From Streptomyces sp. NBC_00539 (lineage in GTDB: Bacteria; Actinomycetota; Actinomycetes; Streptomycetales; Streptomycetaceae), in assembly GCF_036346105.1 (NCBI RefSeq), contig NZ_CP107811.1, forward strand, positions 4,096,501 to 4,160,500: 64,000 bases of DNA. Direction: 5' to 3'. Below are positions 1-8,330 of this stretch, in pieces. The translations under genes were made by a program, and so were the position numbers. The notes beneath the pieces are model-generated. The model made no database searches, was not told where the DNA came from, and worked only from the letters and a program-made list of their open reading frames with translations. The number at the start of each line of letters is the position of its first letter. The stretch's first letter is position 1.

Positions 1-605
1 GCCCGCAGCCCCCGGCCGGGCATCCGCAGCCGGGCCGCCAGGCCGCGCTCGACCCCGATGTTCTCGGAGGCGTGGTTGACCCGGTCGGCGATCTCCGGCC
101 GGTAGCGCTCCGGGATGCCCATCATGTTGCAGATGACCTCCAGGGGCAGCCGGGAAGCCACGGCCGAGACGAACTCGTCGGGCCGGTGCGCCAGTACGTC
201 GTCCACGATCCGGGCCGCCACCGCGTGGATGTCCGCCTCGGCCGCGGCCAGCAGCCGGGGCGTGAAGGCGCGCTGCACGATCTTCCGCAGCTGCGCGTGG
301 TCCGGCCCGTCCAGATTGACCATGGAGTCCCCGAACAGTGCCCGCACCCAGCGGGCCGGTTCCGGGGTGGTGACCCCGGGCGCGCTGGCGAACACCTTCG
401 GCAGCCGGCTCGCCTCCTGCACGTCCGCGTGCCGTACCAGCGCCCAGTGGCCGCGCCCCCGGCCCTCGGGGACGAACACCGGGGCGTCCAGCGCCCGCAG
501 CCGGGCGAAAGCGGCCAGGCGGTCATCGGGGGGCAGTTGCCAGAAGGCCGGATCGGCCAGCTCCTGCCCGGGCCGGTCCGCGTACCGCTGTGCCGGGACT
601 GTCAT
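1..605 (-). CDS. Cytochrome P450 (N-terminal part, cut by the window edge)
   Basis: This is the first 201 codons of a bacterial cytochrome P450, a haem-thiolate monooxygenase. The frame opens at an ATG at 605 (MTVPAQRYADRP) behind a purine-rich GAGGAAGAAGG and stays open to base 1. The segment NLDGPDHAQLRK, from about residue 96, with the following AFTPR is the C-helix region typical of soluble actinobacterial P450s. LEVICNMMGIP further on also fits the family. The I-helix, ExxR motif and haem-binding cysteine lie outside the window, so class and substrate cannot be judged. It lies 60 bp downstream of the LtrA gene on the same strand, and no ferredoxin gene is visible nearby. High confidence for family, none for substrate. 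Confidence 0.85.
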   Translation of the reverse strand, partial: MTVPAQRYADRPGQELADPAFWQLPPDDRLAAFARLRALDAPVFVPEGRGRGHWALVRHADVQEASRLPKVFASAPGVTTPEPARWVRALFGDSMVNLDGPDHAQLRKIVQRAFTPRLLAAAEADIHAVAARIVDDVLAHRPDEFVSAVASRLPLEVICNMMGIPERYRPEIADRVNHASENIGVERGLAARLRMPGRGLR

Positions 606-665
606 GGCCCGCACCTTCTTCCTCGTCGTCGGCGCAGTCGCCGTGCCGCCCCCGACCGTCTGTAC

Positions 666-1820
666 TCACGCACCAGAACGCGTCCGCTCGGTCAAGGTCA
701 CGCCCACCGCCACCGAGGCCCCCATGACCAGGCCGGCCCACAGCACCGCGTCCTCCCCGCTCCAGGAGCAGGCCAGGATCGCCAGCGCGGAGAGCGGCAG
801 CAGCAGTTGCTGGGCCGTCGTGCGCTTGAAGTGGCGGGCGTGCAGGAACCAGACGGCGACCAGATACAGGGCGGTGGGTACGGTGACCGTCAGATTCGCC
901 GCCAGCTGCGAGATGTGGGCCTTGCCCACCGCCTGCTCGACCGCCACTTCCATCCCGGCGCCGACGGCCGCCGCCGCACCGAGGATCACGTAGTGCCCGT
1001 AACCCCAGGGGATCGCCTGGCGGTTGCCGGACAGCCGCTCGTGGGCGGGAACCGCGAAGTAGATCCACCAGGCGGAGAAGACGATCAGCAGGCCGCCGGC
1101 CGCGATCGGCAGCAGCACGCCCAGAGCCTCCTGCTCGTCGAGGGCGGACTGTACGGCGACGGTGCTCGCCGACACCGTCTCGCCGAGGACGATCAGCGTG
1201 AACAGGCCGTACCGCTCCACGATGTGGTGCGGGTGCCAGGCCGTCTGGTGACGCCTCTCGGCGATCAACGGGACGGAGAGCTCGGCGGCCACCAGCACCA
1301 GGAACAGCCAGCGCCGTGCGCCCGCGGGAGCCGCGAGCAGGGCGATCCAACCCGCCTGGCACACCACCAGACCGGCGGCGTACATCAGTGCCGAGCGCCG
1401 GGCCGGTCCGCTCTCGCCCGCGGCGGCGCGCAACCACTGCGCGGTCAGCGCGATGCGCATCACCACGTAGCCGAAGACCGCCACGGTCCAGTCCTGGGCG
1501 TCGAAGGCCCGCGGCACCCCGGCCGCGTAGATCAGCACGCCGGCGATCTGGACCAGGGTCGCCACCCGGTACGGGATGTCGTCGCAGTCGTAGGCGGAGG
1601 CGAACCAGGAGAAGTTGAGCCAGGCCCAGAACACCCCGAAGAAGACGAAGAGGTAGCCGGTGATGCCGGCGCCGAAGTGCCCCTCGGCCAAGGCGTGGAC
1701 CAGCCGTGCCCCGGCCTGGGCGACCGCGACGACGAAGCAGAGGTCGAAGAACAGCTCCAGCGGCGTCGCGGTCCGGTGCGCCTCGTCCGGGCGCCGGGCG
1801 GTCATTCGTACGTACAACAT
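666..1820 (-). CDS. Low temperature requirement protein A (LtrA) family membrane protein
   Basis: A 384-residue polytopic membrane protein of the LtrA family. The family was named from Listeria and its biochemical role is unknown. The N-terminal block ELFFDLCFVVAVAQAGARL, from about residue 22, is the family signature, followed by roughly ten hydrophobic segments. Codons for ATG at 1820 and 1805 are both possible and neither has a convincing ribosome site. The 1820 start is used here. It precedes the P450 gene on the same strand, but the link may be positional only. Confidence 0.85.
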   Translation of the reverse strand: MLYVRMTARRPDEAHRTATPLELFFDLCFVVAVAQAGARLVHALAEGHFGAGITGYLFVFFGVFWAWLNFSWFASAYDCDDIPYRVATLVQIAGVLIYAAGVPRAFDAQDWTVAVFGYVVMRIALTAQWLRAAAGESGPARRSALMYAAGLVVCQAGWIALLAAPAGARRWLFLVLVAAELSVPLIAERRHQTAWHPHHIVERYGLFTLIVLGETVSASTVAVQSALDEQEALGVLLPIAAGGLLIVFSAWWIYFAVPAHERLSGNRQAIPWGYGHYVILGAAAAVGAGMEVAVEQAVGKAHISQLAANLTVTVPTALYLVAVWFLHARHFKRTTAQQLLLPLSALAILACSWSGEDAVLWAGLVMGASVAVGVTLTERTRSGA

Positions 1821-1999
1821 GGCGCCCAGGACAGCAGCCGGACGCCGGCCGGCACCCGAGGCGCGCGGGTCCGCGGTGAAACGGGGTACCGCTCGCGGGC
1901 CCGCGTCCCGGGGTGTGCGCCGGTGGGGCTGTGCCGCCCCGCGGGCGGGGTCCGGCGGCTGACCGGTGGCCCCGGCGGGAGCGAACGTACCCTGGGGGC

Positions 2000-2260
2000 A
2001 TGAGCACCGCCCCCGCCTCCGACCGCCAGGACCCCGCGGACCCCTCGGGTTCCCCCACGACCGGGCCCGGGGCCGCCGCGCCCGCCGCCGCGGCGGCGAA
2101 GCCCAAGCCCAGGCCCAAGCCGAAGCTCGACTTCGGTGACCCCCTGGACCAGCAGTCCTCGGACGACACGGACCGCGGCTGGGGCGAGCGGCCCCCCGCC
2201 GGCGGCAGCGCGGCCGACCTGGCCCGCTTCCTCGACGAGAAGCCCCCGCACCACGTGTGA
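2000..2260 (+). CDS. Small proline/lysine-rich protein of unknown function
   Basis: An 86-residue, low-complexity soluble protein (MSTAPASDRQDPAD...), rich in Pro, Ala and Lys in the first half, with KPKPRPKPKLDFGDP around residues 36-50. It ends in DLARFLDEKPPHHV. I do not recognise a domain. The start at 2000 is chosen because TACCCT lies six bases upstream (1988-1993), the spacing of a -10 box for a leaderless transcript, and no Shine-Dalgarno is present. It is divergent from ltrA and convergent with mscL, with only 10 bp between the stops. Coding is supported by third-position GC and a clean end, but the function is unknown. Confidence 0.6.
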   Translation: MSTAPASDRQDPADPSGSPTTGPGAAAPAAAAAKPKPRPKPKLDFGDPLDQQSSDDTDRGWGERPPAGGSAADLARFLDEKPPHHV

Positions 2261-2270
2261 GCGCCGGGGC

Positions 2271-2873
2271 TCAGACGGAGCCGTCGCGCCCCTGGCCGTA
2301 ACCGGGTGCCTGGCCGTAGCCCGGTCCCTGTCCGTAACCCGGCGCCTGGCCGTAACCGGGCCCCTGTCCGTAACCCGGTCCCTGCGCCGCCTGGACCCCG
2401 GGGCCGCCGGCCTGGCCGGAGCCGGTGCGCTGGGCGACGAGGTTGTCGCGGATCTCCTTGAGGACCTCCAGCTCGGTGATCTCCATGGTCTCCTGCACGC
2501 CTTCCCGGGCCTTGCGCCTCTCCTCCATCCTGGCCAGGTACTTCGCCATCGGCAGCACCATCAGGAAGTAGACGACCGCCGCGGTGATCAGGAAGGTCAG
2601 CGTGGCGTTCAGCACCGAGCCCCACATGATGTTCACGCCGGTGGGGTCCCCCTTCGCGTCGACGCCGCACGGGGCCTTCAGGCAGGACGAGTAGACGTCC
2701 AGGTTCTTCGTGCCGAAGGCGCCCACCAGCGGACTGATGATCCCCTTCACCACGGAGTTCACGATGTTGGTGAACGCGGCGCCGATGACCACGGCCACCG
2801 CCAGGTCGACGACGTTGCCGCGCATCAGGAAGGCCTTGAAGCCCGCCAGGACGCTCTCGTTCTTCTTGCTCAC
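2271..2873 (-). CDS. mscL: Large-conductance mechanosensitive channel MscL
   Basis: MscL forms a homopentameric channel in the cell membrane that opens under tension and releases solutes during osmotic downshock. The 200-residue protein begins GTG at 2873 (MSKKNESVLAGFKAFLMRGN) after GAGG seven bases upstream. TM1 contains the family motif NVVDLAVAVVIGAAFTNIV and TM2 is LTFLITAAVVYFLMVLPM. The periplasmic loop holds two cysteines (SSCLKAPCG), which is unusual for MscL. The C-terminal bundle ends near EIRDNLVAQR. It is followed by an added tail with five PGYGQ repeats, making the protein longer than the usual 130-150 residues. Confidence 0.96.
   Translation of the reverse strand: MSKKNESVLAGFKAFLMRGNVVDLAVAVVIGAAFTNIVNSVVKGIISPLVGAFGTKNLDVYSSCLKAPCGVDAKGDPTGVNIMWGSVLNATLTFLITAAVVYFLMVLPMAKYLARMEERRKAREGVQETMEITELEVLKEIRDNLVAQRTGSGQAGGPGVQAAQGPGYGQGPGYGQAPGYGQGPGYGQAPGYGQGRDGSV
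2292..2381 (-). repeat. Five 18-bp repeats encoding PGYGQ(G/A) in the MscL tail
   Basis: Five back-to-back 18-bp units with the consensus CTGGCCGTAACCCGGTCC on the plus strand encode repeated PGYGQ-G/A hexapeptides near the MscL C terminus. Copies differ at a few third positions and at G/T in the third base. The array stays in frame. The tail is expected to be cytoplasmic and disordered. Confidence 0.9.
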
Positions 2874-3008
2874 GACTGAGCCTCATCTCGCATCTGCGGA
2901 ACCATCTACGGAACACGGATCCAACGGTTGCGAAAACTACGGCAGCCGGGGCCCCGCCTGTCCAATCGAAGCCCTTCCGAAGACGGTGTGACAGGTCACC
3001 CGTCCGAT

Positions 3009-3608
3009 TCAGCACAAGGTCACCGCCAGCCGTGACACGCTGCCGGCGCCGACGAGGGCCCGCGCGGTCTCCCGGGGGACGGACAGCACCACCAGGGCCC
3101 CGCCGTCGCCCGGCGTCCCCTCCGGCTCCGGCACCCGCGCGACCCGAGCCGCGGCAGCCACCACCCGGGGCGGCCCGGCGCGCTCCGCCGCCACCACGTC
3201 CACCCGGTCCCCGGGCCGCAGCAGCCGCACCGTCGCCGCGTCCGCGATGCGTACGGGGGCCGACACCATCCGCACCACCGTGGGCGGCGGTCCCGCCTCC
3301 GGCGGTCCGGCGCCCCGGGAGGCCCGCGCCTGTGTCCCGCCGACCGCCAGCGCGGCCGCGACGACGGCCAGCCCCGCCGCCCCGGCCCGCCTCCGACGTC
3401 GCACGGCGCGCCCGAGGCGGTCCCCGCCACGCCCCACCCGCAGCGGCGGGAAGAGCGGGACGGGGTGCGCGGGCAGGCCCGTGGGAGGCAGGCGCGTGAG
3501 AGGCAGGGCCCCGGGAGTCGGGCCCGTAGGAGAAGGGGGTGCCGTAGGAGAAGGGGATCCCGTAGGAGAAGGGGACGAGGAAAGCTGCGGGGAAAGGAAC
3601 GCGGACAT
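3009..3608 (-). CDS. SAF/CpaB-like single-pass membrane protein
   Basis: A 199-residue protein resembling the short actinobacterial proteins annotated as RcpC/CpaB-type pilus assembly (SAF domain) proteins. It has a Pro/Ser/Thr-rich cytoplasmic start, then an Arg-rich patch RRRRR and one membrane helix (about residues 75-91). The external part contains APVRIADAATVRLLRPGDRVDVVAAE, a typical SAF/CpaB segment, and ends in ALVVLSVPRETARALVGA. The start MSAFLSPQ at 3608 is preferred, with GTG at 3617 as an alternative. No pilus genes are adjacent, so a pilus role is only family-based inference. Confidence 0.7.
   Translation of the reverse strand: MSAFLSPQLSSSPSPTGSPSPTAPPSPTGPTPGALPLTRLPPTGLPAHPVPLFPPLRVGRGGDRLGRAVRRRRRAGAAGLAVVAAALAVGGTQARASRGAGPPEAGPPPTVVRMVSAPVRIADAATVRLLRPGDRVDVVAAERAGPPRVVAAAARVARVPEPEGTPGDGGALVVLSVPRETARALVGAGSVSRLAVTLC
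3523..3576 (-). repeat. Three 18-bp repeats near the 5' end of the SAF-like gene
   Basis: Three consecutive 18-bp units on the plus strand (CCCGTAGGAGAAGGGGGT, GCCGTAGGAGAAGGGGAT, CCCGTAGGAGAAGGGGAC) encode the repeated SPSPTG-type hexapeptides close to the N terminus of the SAF-like protein. They are in frame. Confidence 0.9.
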
Positions 3609-3755
3609 GCGGAACACCGCCCGGCTGTGGGTTCGGGGTCCGGACCCGGCGTCCGGACACCCCTCACGATCCGCCCCGGCGCCCGATCCCGCTCACGCCT
3701 GTGGACCGTCCCCAGGTTGTGGACAACCCCGTCACCCCCAGGGGTGAGTGCGGCG

Positions 3756-4589
3756 CTAGGGCAGCTCGATGCCCAGGTCCCAGCCGTCGTGCGCGTGCGT
3801 GCACAGGCAGTCCCGGGATTCCGTCGGCGGCAGGGCCGCGACCGCGTCGAACAGGACCTCGCGCAGCCGCCCGACGTTCTCGCCGAACACCCTCAGCACC
3901 TCGGTGTGGGAGACGCCCTCGCCCGTCTCGGCGCCCGCGTCCAGGTCCGTCACCAGAGCCATCGAGGTGTAGCAGAGGCCCAGCTCCCGCGCGAGGACCG
4001 CCTCCGGGTGCCCGGTCATACCGACCACCGACCACCCCATGGCCGCGTGGAAGAGCGATTCGGCGCGCGTCGAGAACCGGGGGCCCTCCACCACGACCAT
4101 CGTGCCGCCGTCCACCGGCTCCCAGCCCCGCCCGCGCGCCGCGCCCATCGCCGCCGCCCGCCCGACCGGGCAGTAAGGGTCGGCGAAGGTGGTGTGCACG
4201 ACGTTCGGGACGGATCCGTCCGGCAGCGGCTCCCCGTCGAAGAAGGTCTGCACGCGGGACTTCGTGCGGTCCACCAGCTGGTCCGGCACCAGCAGCGTGC
4301 CCGGCCCGTACTCGGCCCGCAGACCCCCCACCGCGCACGGCCCGAGCACCTGGCGCACGCCGACCGAGCGCAGCGCCCACAGGTTGGCCCGGTAGTTGAT
4401 CTTGTGCGGCGGGACGGTGTGGCTGCGCCCGTGCCGCGGCAGGAACGCCACCGACCGGCCGGCCAGCTCACCCAGGTACAGGGAGTCGCTGGGGGGCCCG
4501 TAGGGGGTTTCCACCTGTATTTCGGAGACGTCCTCCAGGAAGGAGTAGAACCCCGAGCCGCCGATGACACCGATCTCTGCGTTCGCCAT
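3756..4589 (-). CDS. mtnP: S-methyl-5'-thioadenosine phosphorylase
   Basis: Cleaves 5'-methylthioadenosine, a by-product of polyamine and other SAM-using pathways, to adenine and 5-methylthioribose-1-phosphate for salvage. The 277-residue protein starts MANAEIGVIGGSGFYSF. The GGSGFY loop and FLPRHGRSHTVPPHKINYRAN are the phosphate- and sugar-binding signatures of this nucleoside phosphorylase family. VTDLDAG carries the Asp pair expected for an adenine (6-amino) purine. A methylthioinosine-specific relative is the main alternative. Downstream of fmdB on the same strand, with a strong hairpin between them. Confidence 0.92.
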   Translation of the reverse strand: MANAEIGVIGGSGFYSFLEDVSEIQVETPYGPPSDSLYLGELAGRSVAFLPRHGRSHTVPPHKINYRANLWALRSVGVRQVLGPCAVGGLRAEYGPGTLLVPDQLVDRTKSRVQTFFDGEPLPDGSVPNVVHTTFADPYCPVGRAAAMGAARGRGWEPVDGGTMVVVEGPRFSTRAESLFHAAMGWSVVGMTGHPEAVLARELGLCYTSMALVTDLDAGAETGEGVSHTEVLRVFGENVGRLREVLFDAVAALPPTESRDCLCTHAHDGWDLGIELP

Positions 4590-4615
4590 ACGGTCACCCT
4601 AGCCGCGGACGCACA

Positions 4616-4649
4616 CGGCCCCGCCGCCCAGGTGAGGGCGGCGGGGCCG
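4616..4649 (-). terminator. Hairpin terminator between fmdB and mtnP
   Basis: Perfect 14-bp inverted repeat: CGGCCCCGCCGCCC (4616-4629), loop AGGTGA, and its complement (4636-4649). It lies just downstream of the fmdB stop and upstream of mtnP. There is no T-tract, as is common in Streptomyces. Confidence 0.7.
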
Positions 4650-4666
4650 GGCGGAAAGCGGACGGG

Positions 4667-4975
4667 TCAGGCGGCCGAGGTGGAGCTGCTGCTCGTGGTC
4701 GACGAGGACGACGTGGTCGAGGACGCGGCGGCCGGGGCGGCGGCGGTCGACGTCGTGGACGAAGCCGGCTTCGAAGCGGGCGTGCTGCTCGACGACGCAC
4801 CACGGCTGTCGTTCCGGTAGAAACCGGAGCCCTTGAAGACGATGCCGACCGCGGAGAACACCTTCTTCAGGCGTCCGTCGCAGTTCGGGCACACGGTCAG
4901 TGCGTCATCGGTGAACTTCTGCACGGCCTCAAGGCCCTCACCGCACTCGGTGCACTGGTACTGGTAGGTCGGCAC
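4667..4975 (-). CDS. FmdB-family zinc ribbon protein
   Basis: A 102-residue small regulatory-type zinc ribbon. Cysteines at about residues 8, 11, 29 and 32 (CTEC and CPNC) form the metal site. The central VFSAVGIVFKGSGFYRND is characteristic of the FmdB family, first associated with formamidase/acetamidase operons. The C terminus is a long Ser/Thr/Ala-rich, probably disordered tail. The GTG at 4975 (VPTYQYQCTECG) is chosen because AGGAGGAAATTC directly precedes it. An in-frame ATG at 5002 would place that ribosome site inside the gene. Molecular role unknown. Confidence 0.88.
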   Translation of the reverse strand: MPTYQYQCTECGEGLEAVQKFTDDALTVCPNCDGRLKKVFSAVGIVFKGSGFYRNDSRGASSSSTPASKPASSTTSTAAAPAAASSTTSSSSTTSSSSTSAA

Positions 4976-5083
4976 GAATTTCCTCCTGGCACTCTCACTC
5001 AATGAGTGCTAACGACGCTCCATGGTGACGTATTCCGGCGGAACAGTCCACCGATCTCGGCCGCGCGGTGACCGACACCACCC

Positions 5084-6382
5084 TCAGACGGTGCTGAGGT
5101 CCCGCTGCCGGCCCCGGTTCTCCCGGGCCTGCGGGGTCTCCGAAGAGCTGACGATCCGGCCGGCCGCCTTCGGCGCGAGCTTCGCCCGCAGGGAAAGCAG
5201 CGTGACCAGCGCCAGCGCGGTCGCGGCCGCCGGCACGAGGAACCCGTACGAGGACCCGTGCGCGTCCGTCAGGCGGCCGGCCACGATCACGGCGATGGCC
5301 TGCCCGAAGGCGACCGCACCGGTCAGCCAGGTGAAGGCCTCGGTGCGGGCGTTCGCCGGGATCAGCGCCTCGATCATCGTGTAGCCGGTGATCAGGGCCG
5401 GGGCGATGCACAGACCGACGAGCAGGCCGATGGCGGCGAGCAGGACCATCGAGTCGGCGGTCCACAGCAGCGACGCGGTGGCGGTCAGCCCGATGTAGCC
5501 GAGCAGCAGCCGGCGGCGCGGGCCGATCTTCCAGGCGATGGCGCCGCAGGCGATGCCGGCGAGCATGTTGCCCGCGGCGAAGACGCCGTACAGCAGGCCG
5601 TTCGCACCCGGGCTGCCCATCTCGCTGGAGAAGGCGGCCATCGAGACCTGCATGCCGCCGAAGACGGCGCCGATCCCGAGGAAGGCGACGATCAGGACGC
5701 GCAGACCCGGGAAGGACAGGGCCGAGGCGCGCTTGCCGCCGGTGGAGGTCTGCGCGTGCCCCTTGGGCTGGGTCGCGCGCTGGGCGGCGAAGAGCAGGCC
5801 GCCGAGCAGCGAGAGCGTGGCTTCGGTGATGAGCCCGGCCGAGGGGTGCAGGCCGGTGCACAGCGCGGTCGCGAGGACCGGGCCGACGACGAAGGTGAAC
5901 TCGTCGGTGACGGACTCGAACGCGGCGGCGGTCGGCAGCAGCGGCGAGCCCTCCAGCTTGGCGGCCCAGCGGGCCCGGACCATCGGCCCGACCTGCGGCA
6001 CCGAGGCGCCGGCCGGGATCGCGGCGGCGGCGAGGGCGAGGACGGGGGCGCCGAGCAGCGCGAGCGCGACCAGGGCGCTCACGGCGGCGGCGTGGAGGAG
6101 TACGACCGGCAGCAGGACGGCGCTCTGGCCGTGCTTGTCGGTCAGGTTGCCCATCAGGGGGGCGCACAGCGCCATGGAGATGCCGGTGACGGCGGAGACG
6201 ATGCCGGCGTTGGCGTAGGAGCCGGTGGTGTGCTGGACGAGCAGCAGGATGCTGATGGTCAGCATGCCGAACGGCAGGCGGGCGGCGAAGCCCGGGAGCA
6301 GGAAGCCGAGGGCGCCGGGAGTGCGCAGGAGCTGTCCGTAGCCGGGGCGGGCGGACGAGTCGGTCGTGACCGCGGATGTCAC
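5084..6382 (-). CDS. Major facilitator superfamily transporter
   Basis: A 432-residue MFS permease with about 12 hydrophobic segments. It starts VTSAVTTDSSARPGYGQLLRTPGALGFLLPGF. The A-loop between TM2 and TM3 reads APLMGNLTDKHGQSAV, a fair match to the MFS motif G-x-x-x-D-R/K-x-G, and AKLEGSPLLPTAAAFESVTDEF follows in the family order. It probably exports small hydrophobic compounds. Substrate unknown. GTG 6382 follows GGAAAGG. ATG at 6454 is also open but adds an unlikely Arg/Lys-rich leader. No regulator gene adjoins it. Confidence 0.85.
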   Translation of the reverse strand: MTSAVTTDSSARPGYGQLLRTPGALGFLLPGFAARLPFGMLTISILLLVQHTTGSYANAGIVSAVTGISMALCAPLMGNLTDKHGQSAVLLPVVLLHAAAVSALVALALLGAPVLALAAAAIPAGASVPQVGPMVRARWAAKLEGSPLLPTAAAFESVTDEFTFVVGPVLATALCTGLHPSAGLITEATLSLLGGLLFAAQRATQPKGHAQTSTGGKRASALSFPGLRVLIVAFLGIGAVFGGMQVSMAAFSSEMGSPGANGLLYGVFAAGNMLAGIACGAIAWKIGPRRRLLLGYIGLTATASLLWTADSMVLLAAIGLLVGLCIAPALITGYTMIEALIPANARTEAFTWLTGAVAFGQAIAVIVAGRLTDAHGSSYGFLVPAAATALALVTLLSLRAKLAPKAAGRIVSSSETPQARENRGRQRDLSTV

Positions 6383-6549
6383 GGCCTTGCCTTTCCGCTG
6401 CCTGGTAGAACTCCCCGTCTGCGGACGGTGCGGCACCTTGTGGGCGAGCCGCACCCGTACATGTGGGAGCCCCGAGAGCTGTCCTCTTGCGCAGAACCGA
6501 GTGATACCTGGGCGCCCACTGCGGGGGCCACGGCCGCTTTGCGGTCGCG

Positions 6550-6574
6550 CCAGCTCTGCGTCAGGCAGAGTTGG
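6550..6574. promoter_or_regulatory. Hairpin in the MFS upstream region
   Basis: CCAGCTCTGC (6550-6559), loop GTCAG, GCAGAGTTGG (6565-6574) pair over 10 bp with one G-T pair. It lies about 170 bp upstream of the MFS start. It could be a regulator-binding dyad or leader structure. No T-tract follows on either strand. Confidence 0.4.
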
Positions 6575-6751
6575 TTCGTTCTGGTGTGCCTTTATCGTAC
6601 AGGCAGACCGTCGCTTACGCCCTGTGATTCCGACGACAATTTATGGGTTCACCTGCGATTAACTGGAAGTTCGCATTCCGCAAGCCGTCAAAGCAGGGCA
6701 GAAGTGCCCACCGGACCGCGAAATCACAGATTTAGAACGTCGCTCTAACGC

Positions 6752-6806
6752 TCCGAAGCCCCACCAAAGGCCCACCCGAGCCCCACCCGAGCCCCACCCG
6801 GGCCCC
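6752..6806 (-). repeat. Five 11-bp tandem repeats just after the antiporter stop
   Basis: Plus-strand units TCCGAAGCCCC, ACCAAAGGCCC, ACCCGAGCCCC, ACCCGAGCCCC, ACCCGGGCCCC run back to back and end four bases from the antiporter stop codon (6810-6812). The stop context itself (CTCAAGCCCC) resembles the unit. Confidence 0.85.
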
Positions 6807-6809
6807 GCC

Positions 6810-8330
6810 TCAAGCCCCGTTCGAGCCCGTCCCCAGCCATCCCGCGAGCTTGCCGCCCCGCGCGACCGCCCGCAACCGTGCCTCCGCCGCGTCCCGTACC
6901 TGGTCCGTCGCCACCACCAGCAGCTCGTCCTGCCGACGCAGCACCGTCGACGGCGCCGGTACGAAGCTCTTCCCGTCCCGCACCACCAGCGTCACCGACG
7001 CCCCGGCCGGGAGCCGCAGCTCTCCGACCTCCACGCCGTGCATCCGCGAGGCCGGGGGTATGGCGAAGGACAGCAGGTGCCCGCGCAGCTTCTCCAGCGG
7101 AGCGGACTCGATGCCCAGGTCCGCCGCCTCGTCCGCGGCGCCGAGTTCGAGCTTGCGCGCCAGCCACGGCAGGGTCGGGCCCTGGACCAGGGTGTACACG
7201 ACGACGAGGACGAAGACGATGTTGAAGACCCGGTCGCTGCCCTCGATGCCGGTCACCATCGGGATGGTGGCCAAGATGATGGGCACGGCGCCGCGGAGGC
7301 CCGCCCACGACATCAGGGCCTGCTCCTGCCACGGGATCCGGAAGGGCAGCAGGCTGACGAACACCTCCAGCGGCCGCGCCACCATCGTCAGCACCAGTCC
7401 GATGATCACCGCGGGCCAGAAGTCCTTGGCCAGCTCGTGCGGGGTCACCAGCAGGCCGAGCAGGACGAACATGCCGATCTGGGCGATCCAGCCGAGCCCG
7501 TCCGCGAACCCCCGGGTGGCGGGCCAGTGCGGCAGCTTCGCGTTGCCGAGGACCATCGCCGCCAGGTACACCGCGAGGAAGCCGGAGCCGTGCGCCATCG
7601 CGCCGGCGGCGTACGCGGTGATCGCGATGGCCATCACGGCGATCGGGTAGAGGCCCGAGGCGGGCAGCGCCACGTGCCGCAGGCCGTACGCGCCCAGGAA
7701 GCCCACCGTGAGGCCGATGGCGGTGCCGATGGCCAGTTCGAGGGCGATCTTGCCGATCAGGACGTACCAGTCGTCCACCGGTCCGACGGTCGCGAAGGAC
7801 ACCACCAGGATGACCACCGGGGCGTCGTTGAAGCCGGACTCCGCCTCCAGCACACCCGTCACGCGGGACGGCAGCGGCACCTTGCGCAGCACCGAGAAGA
7901 CGGCCGCGGCGTCGGTCGAGGAGACGACCGCGCCGATCAGCAGGGCCTGGCGCCACTCCAGTCCGACCAGGTAGTGCGCCCCGGCCGCCGTGACCCCCAC
8001 GCTGATCGCCACCCCGAGGAGGGAGAGCGTGATCGCCGCCGGCAGGGCCGGCCTGATCTGTTTCCACTTGGTGCCCAGACCGCCCTCGGCGAGGATCACG
8101 ACGAGCGCGGCGTAGCCGATGACCTGGGTCAGTTCGGCGTTGTCGAAAACGACGTTGCCTATGCCGTCCTGGCCTATCGCTATGCCTATGCCGAGGTAGA
8201 TGAGCAGGCTGGGCAGACCGCTGCGCGAGGAGACGCGTACCGCCGCTACCGCGACGAGCAGCACGAGCGAGCAGACCAGCAGGAGCTCATTGAGCAGGTG
8301 GACAGTCAGCGGGCGGCCCTTTCCCTCCAT
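6810..8330 (-). CDS. Potassium/proton antiporter, CPA1 family with TrkA-C domain
   Basis: A 506-residue cation:proton antiporter resembling NhaP2/CvrA. The membrane part has about 12 helices with the conserved ESGFNDAPVVILV (ion-binding Asp-rich segment) and STDAAAVFSVLR. After about residue 390 comes a cytoplasmic TrkA-C-like module (HGVEVGELRLPAGASVTLVVRDGKSFVPAPSTVL). It would exchange K+ or Na+ for H+ and adjust turgor and cytoplasmic pH. The start is ambiguous: ATG 8330 is immediately followed by GGAGGGAAAGGG, itself an excellent ribosome site for a downstream CTG at about 8309 (LTVHLLNELL). Confidence 0.9.
   Translation of the reverse strand: MEGKGRPLTVHLLNELLLVCSLVLLVAVAAVRVSSRSGLPSLLIYLGIGIAIGQDGIGNVVFDNAELTQVIGYAALVVILAEGGLGTKWKQIRPALPAAITLSLLGVAISVGVTAAGAHYLVGLEWRQALLIGAVVSSTDAAAVFSVLRKVPLPSRVTGVLEAESGFNDAPVVILVVSFATVGPVDDWYVLIGKIALELAIGTAIGLTVGFLGAYGLRHVALPASGLYPIAVMAIAITAYAAGAMAHGSGFLAVYLAAMVLGNAKLPHWPATRGFADGLGWIAQIGMFVLLGLLVTPHELAKDFWPAVIIGLVLTMVARPLEVFVSLLPFRIPWQEQALMSWAGLRGAVPIILATIPMVTGIEGSDRVFNIVFVLVVVYTLVQGPTLPWLARKLELGAADEAADLGIESAPLEKLRGHLLSFAIPPASRMHGVEVGELRLPAGASVTLVVRDGKSFVPAPSTVLRRQDELLVVATDQVRDAAEARLRAVARGGKLAGWLGTGSNGA

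Larger units (their letters stand above)
6383..6809. other. 427-bp intergenic region, partly AT-richer
   Basis: No credible gene is seen. Bases 6580-6740 are much less G+C-rich than the surroundings and include CTTTATCGT and ACAATTTATGG. This suits promoter or 5' leader sequence for the minus-strand MFS gene. A hairpin lies at 6550-6574 and an 11-bp repeat array borders the antiporter stop (listed separately). Confidence 0.6.

Noticed and set aside
523-3660. Very long open frame (about 1045 codons) on the minus strand
   Set aside because: It runs across ltrA, mscL and the SAF-like gene in another frame and reads as Arg/Gly/Pro-rich text. It is an artefact of very high GC.
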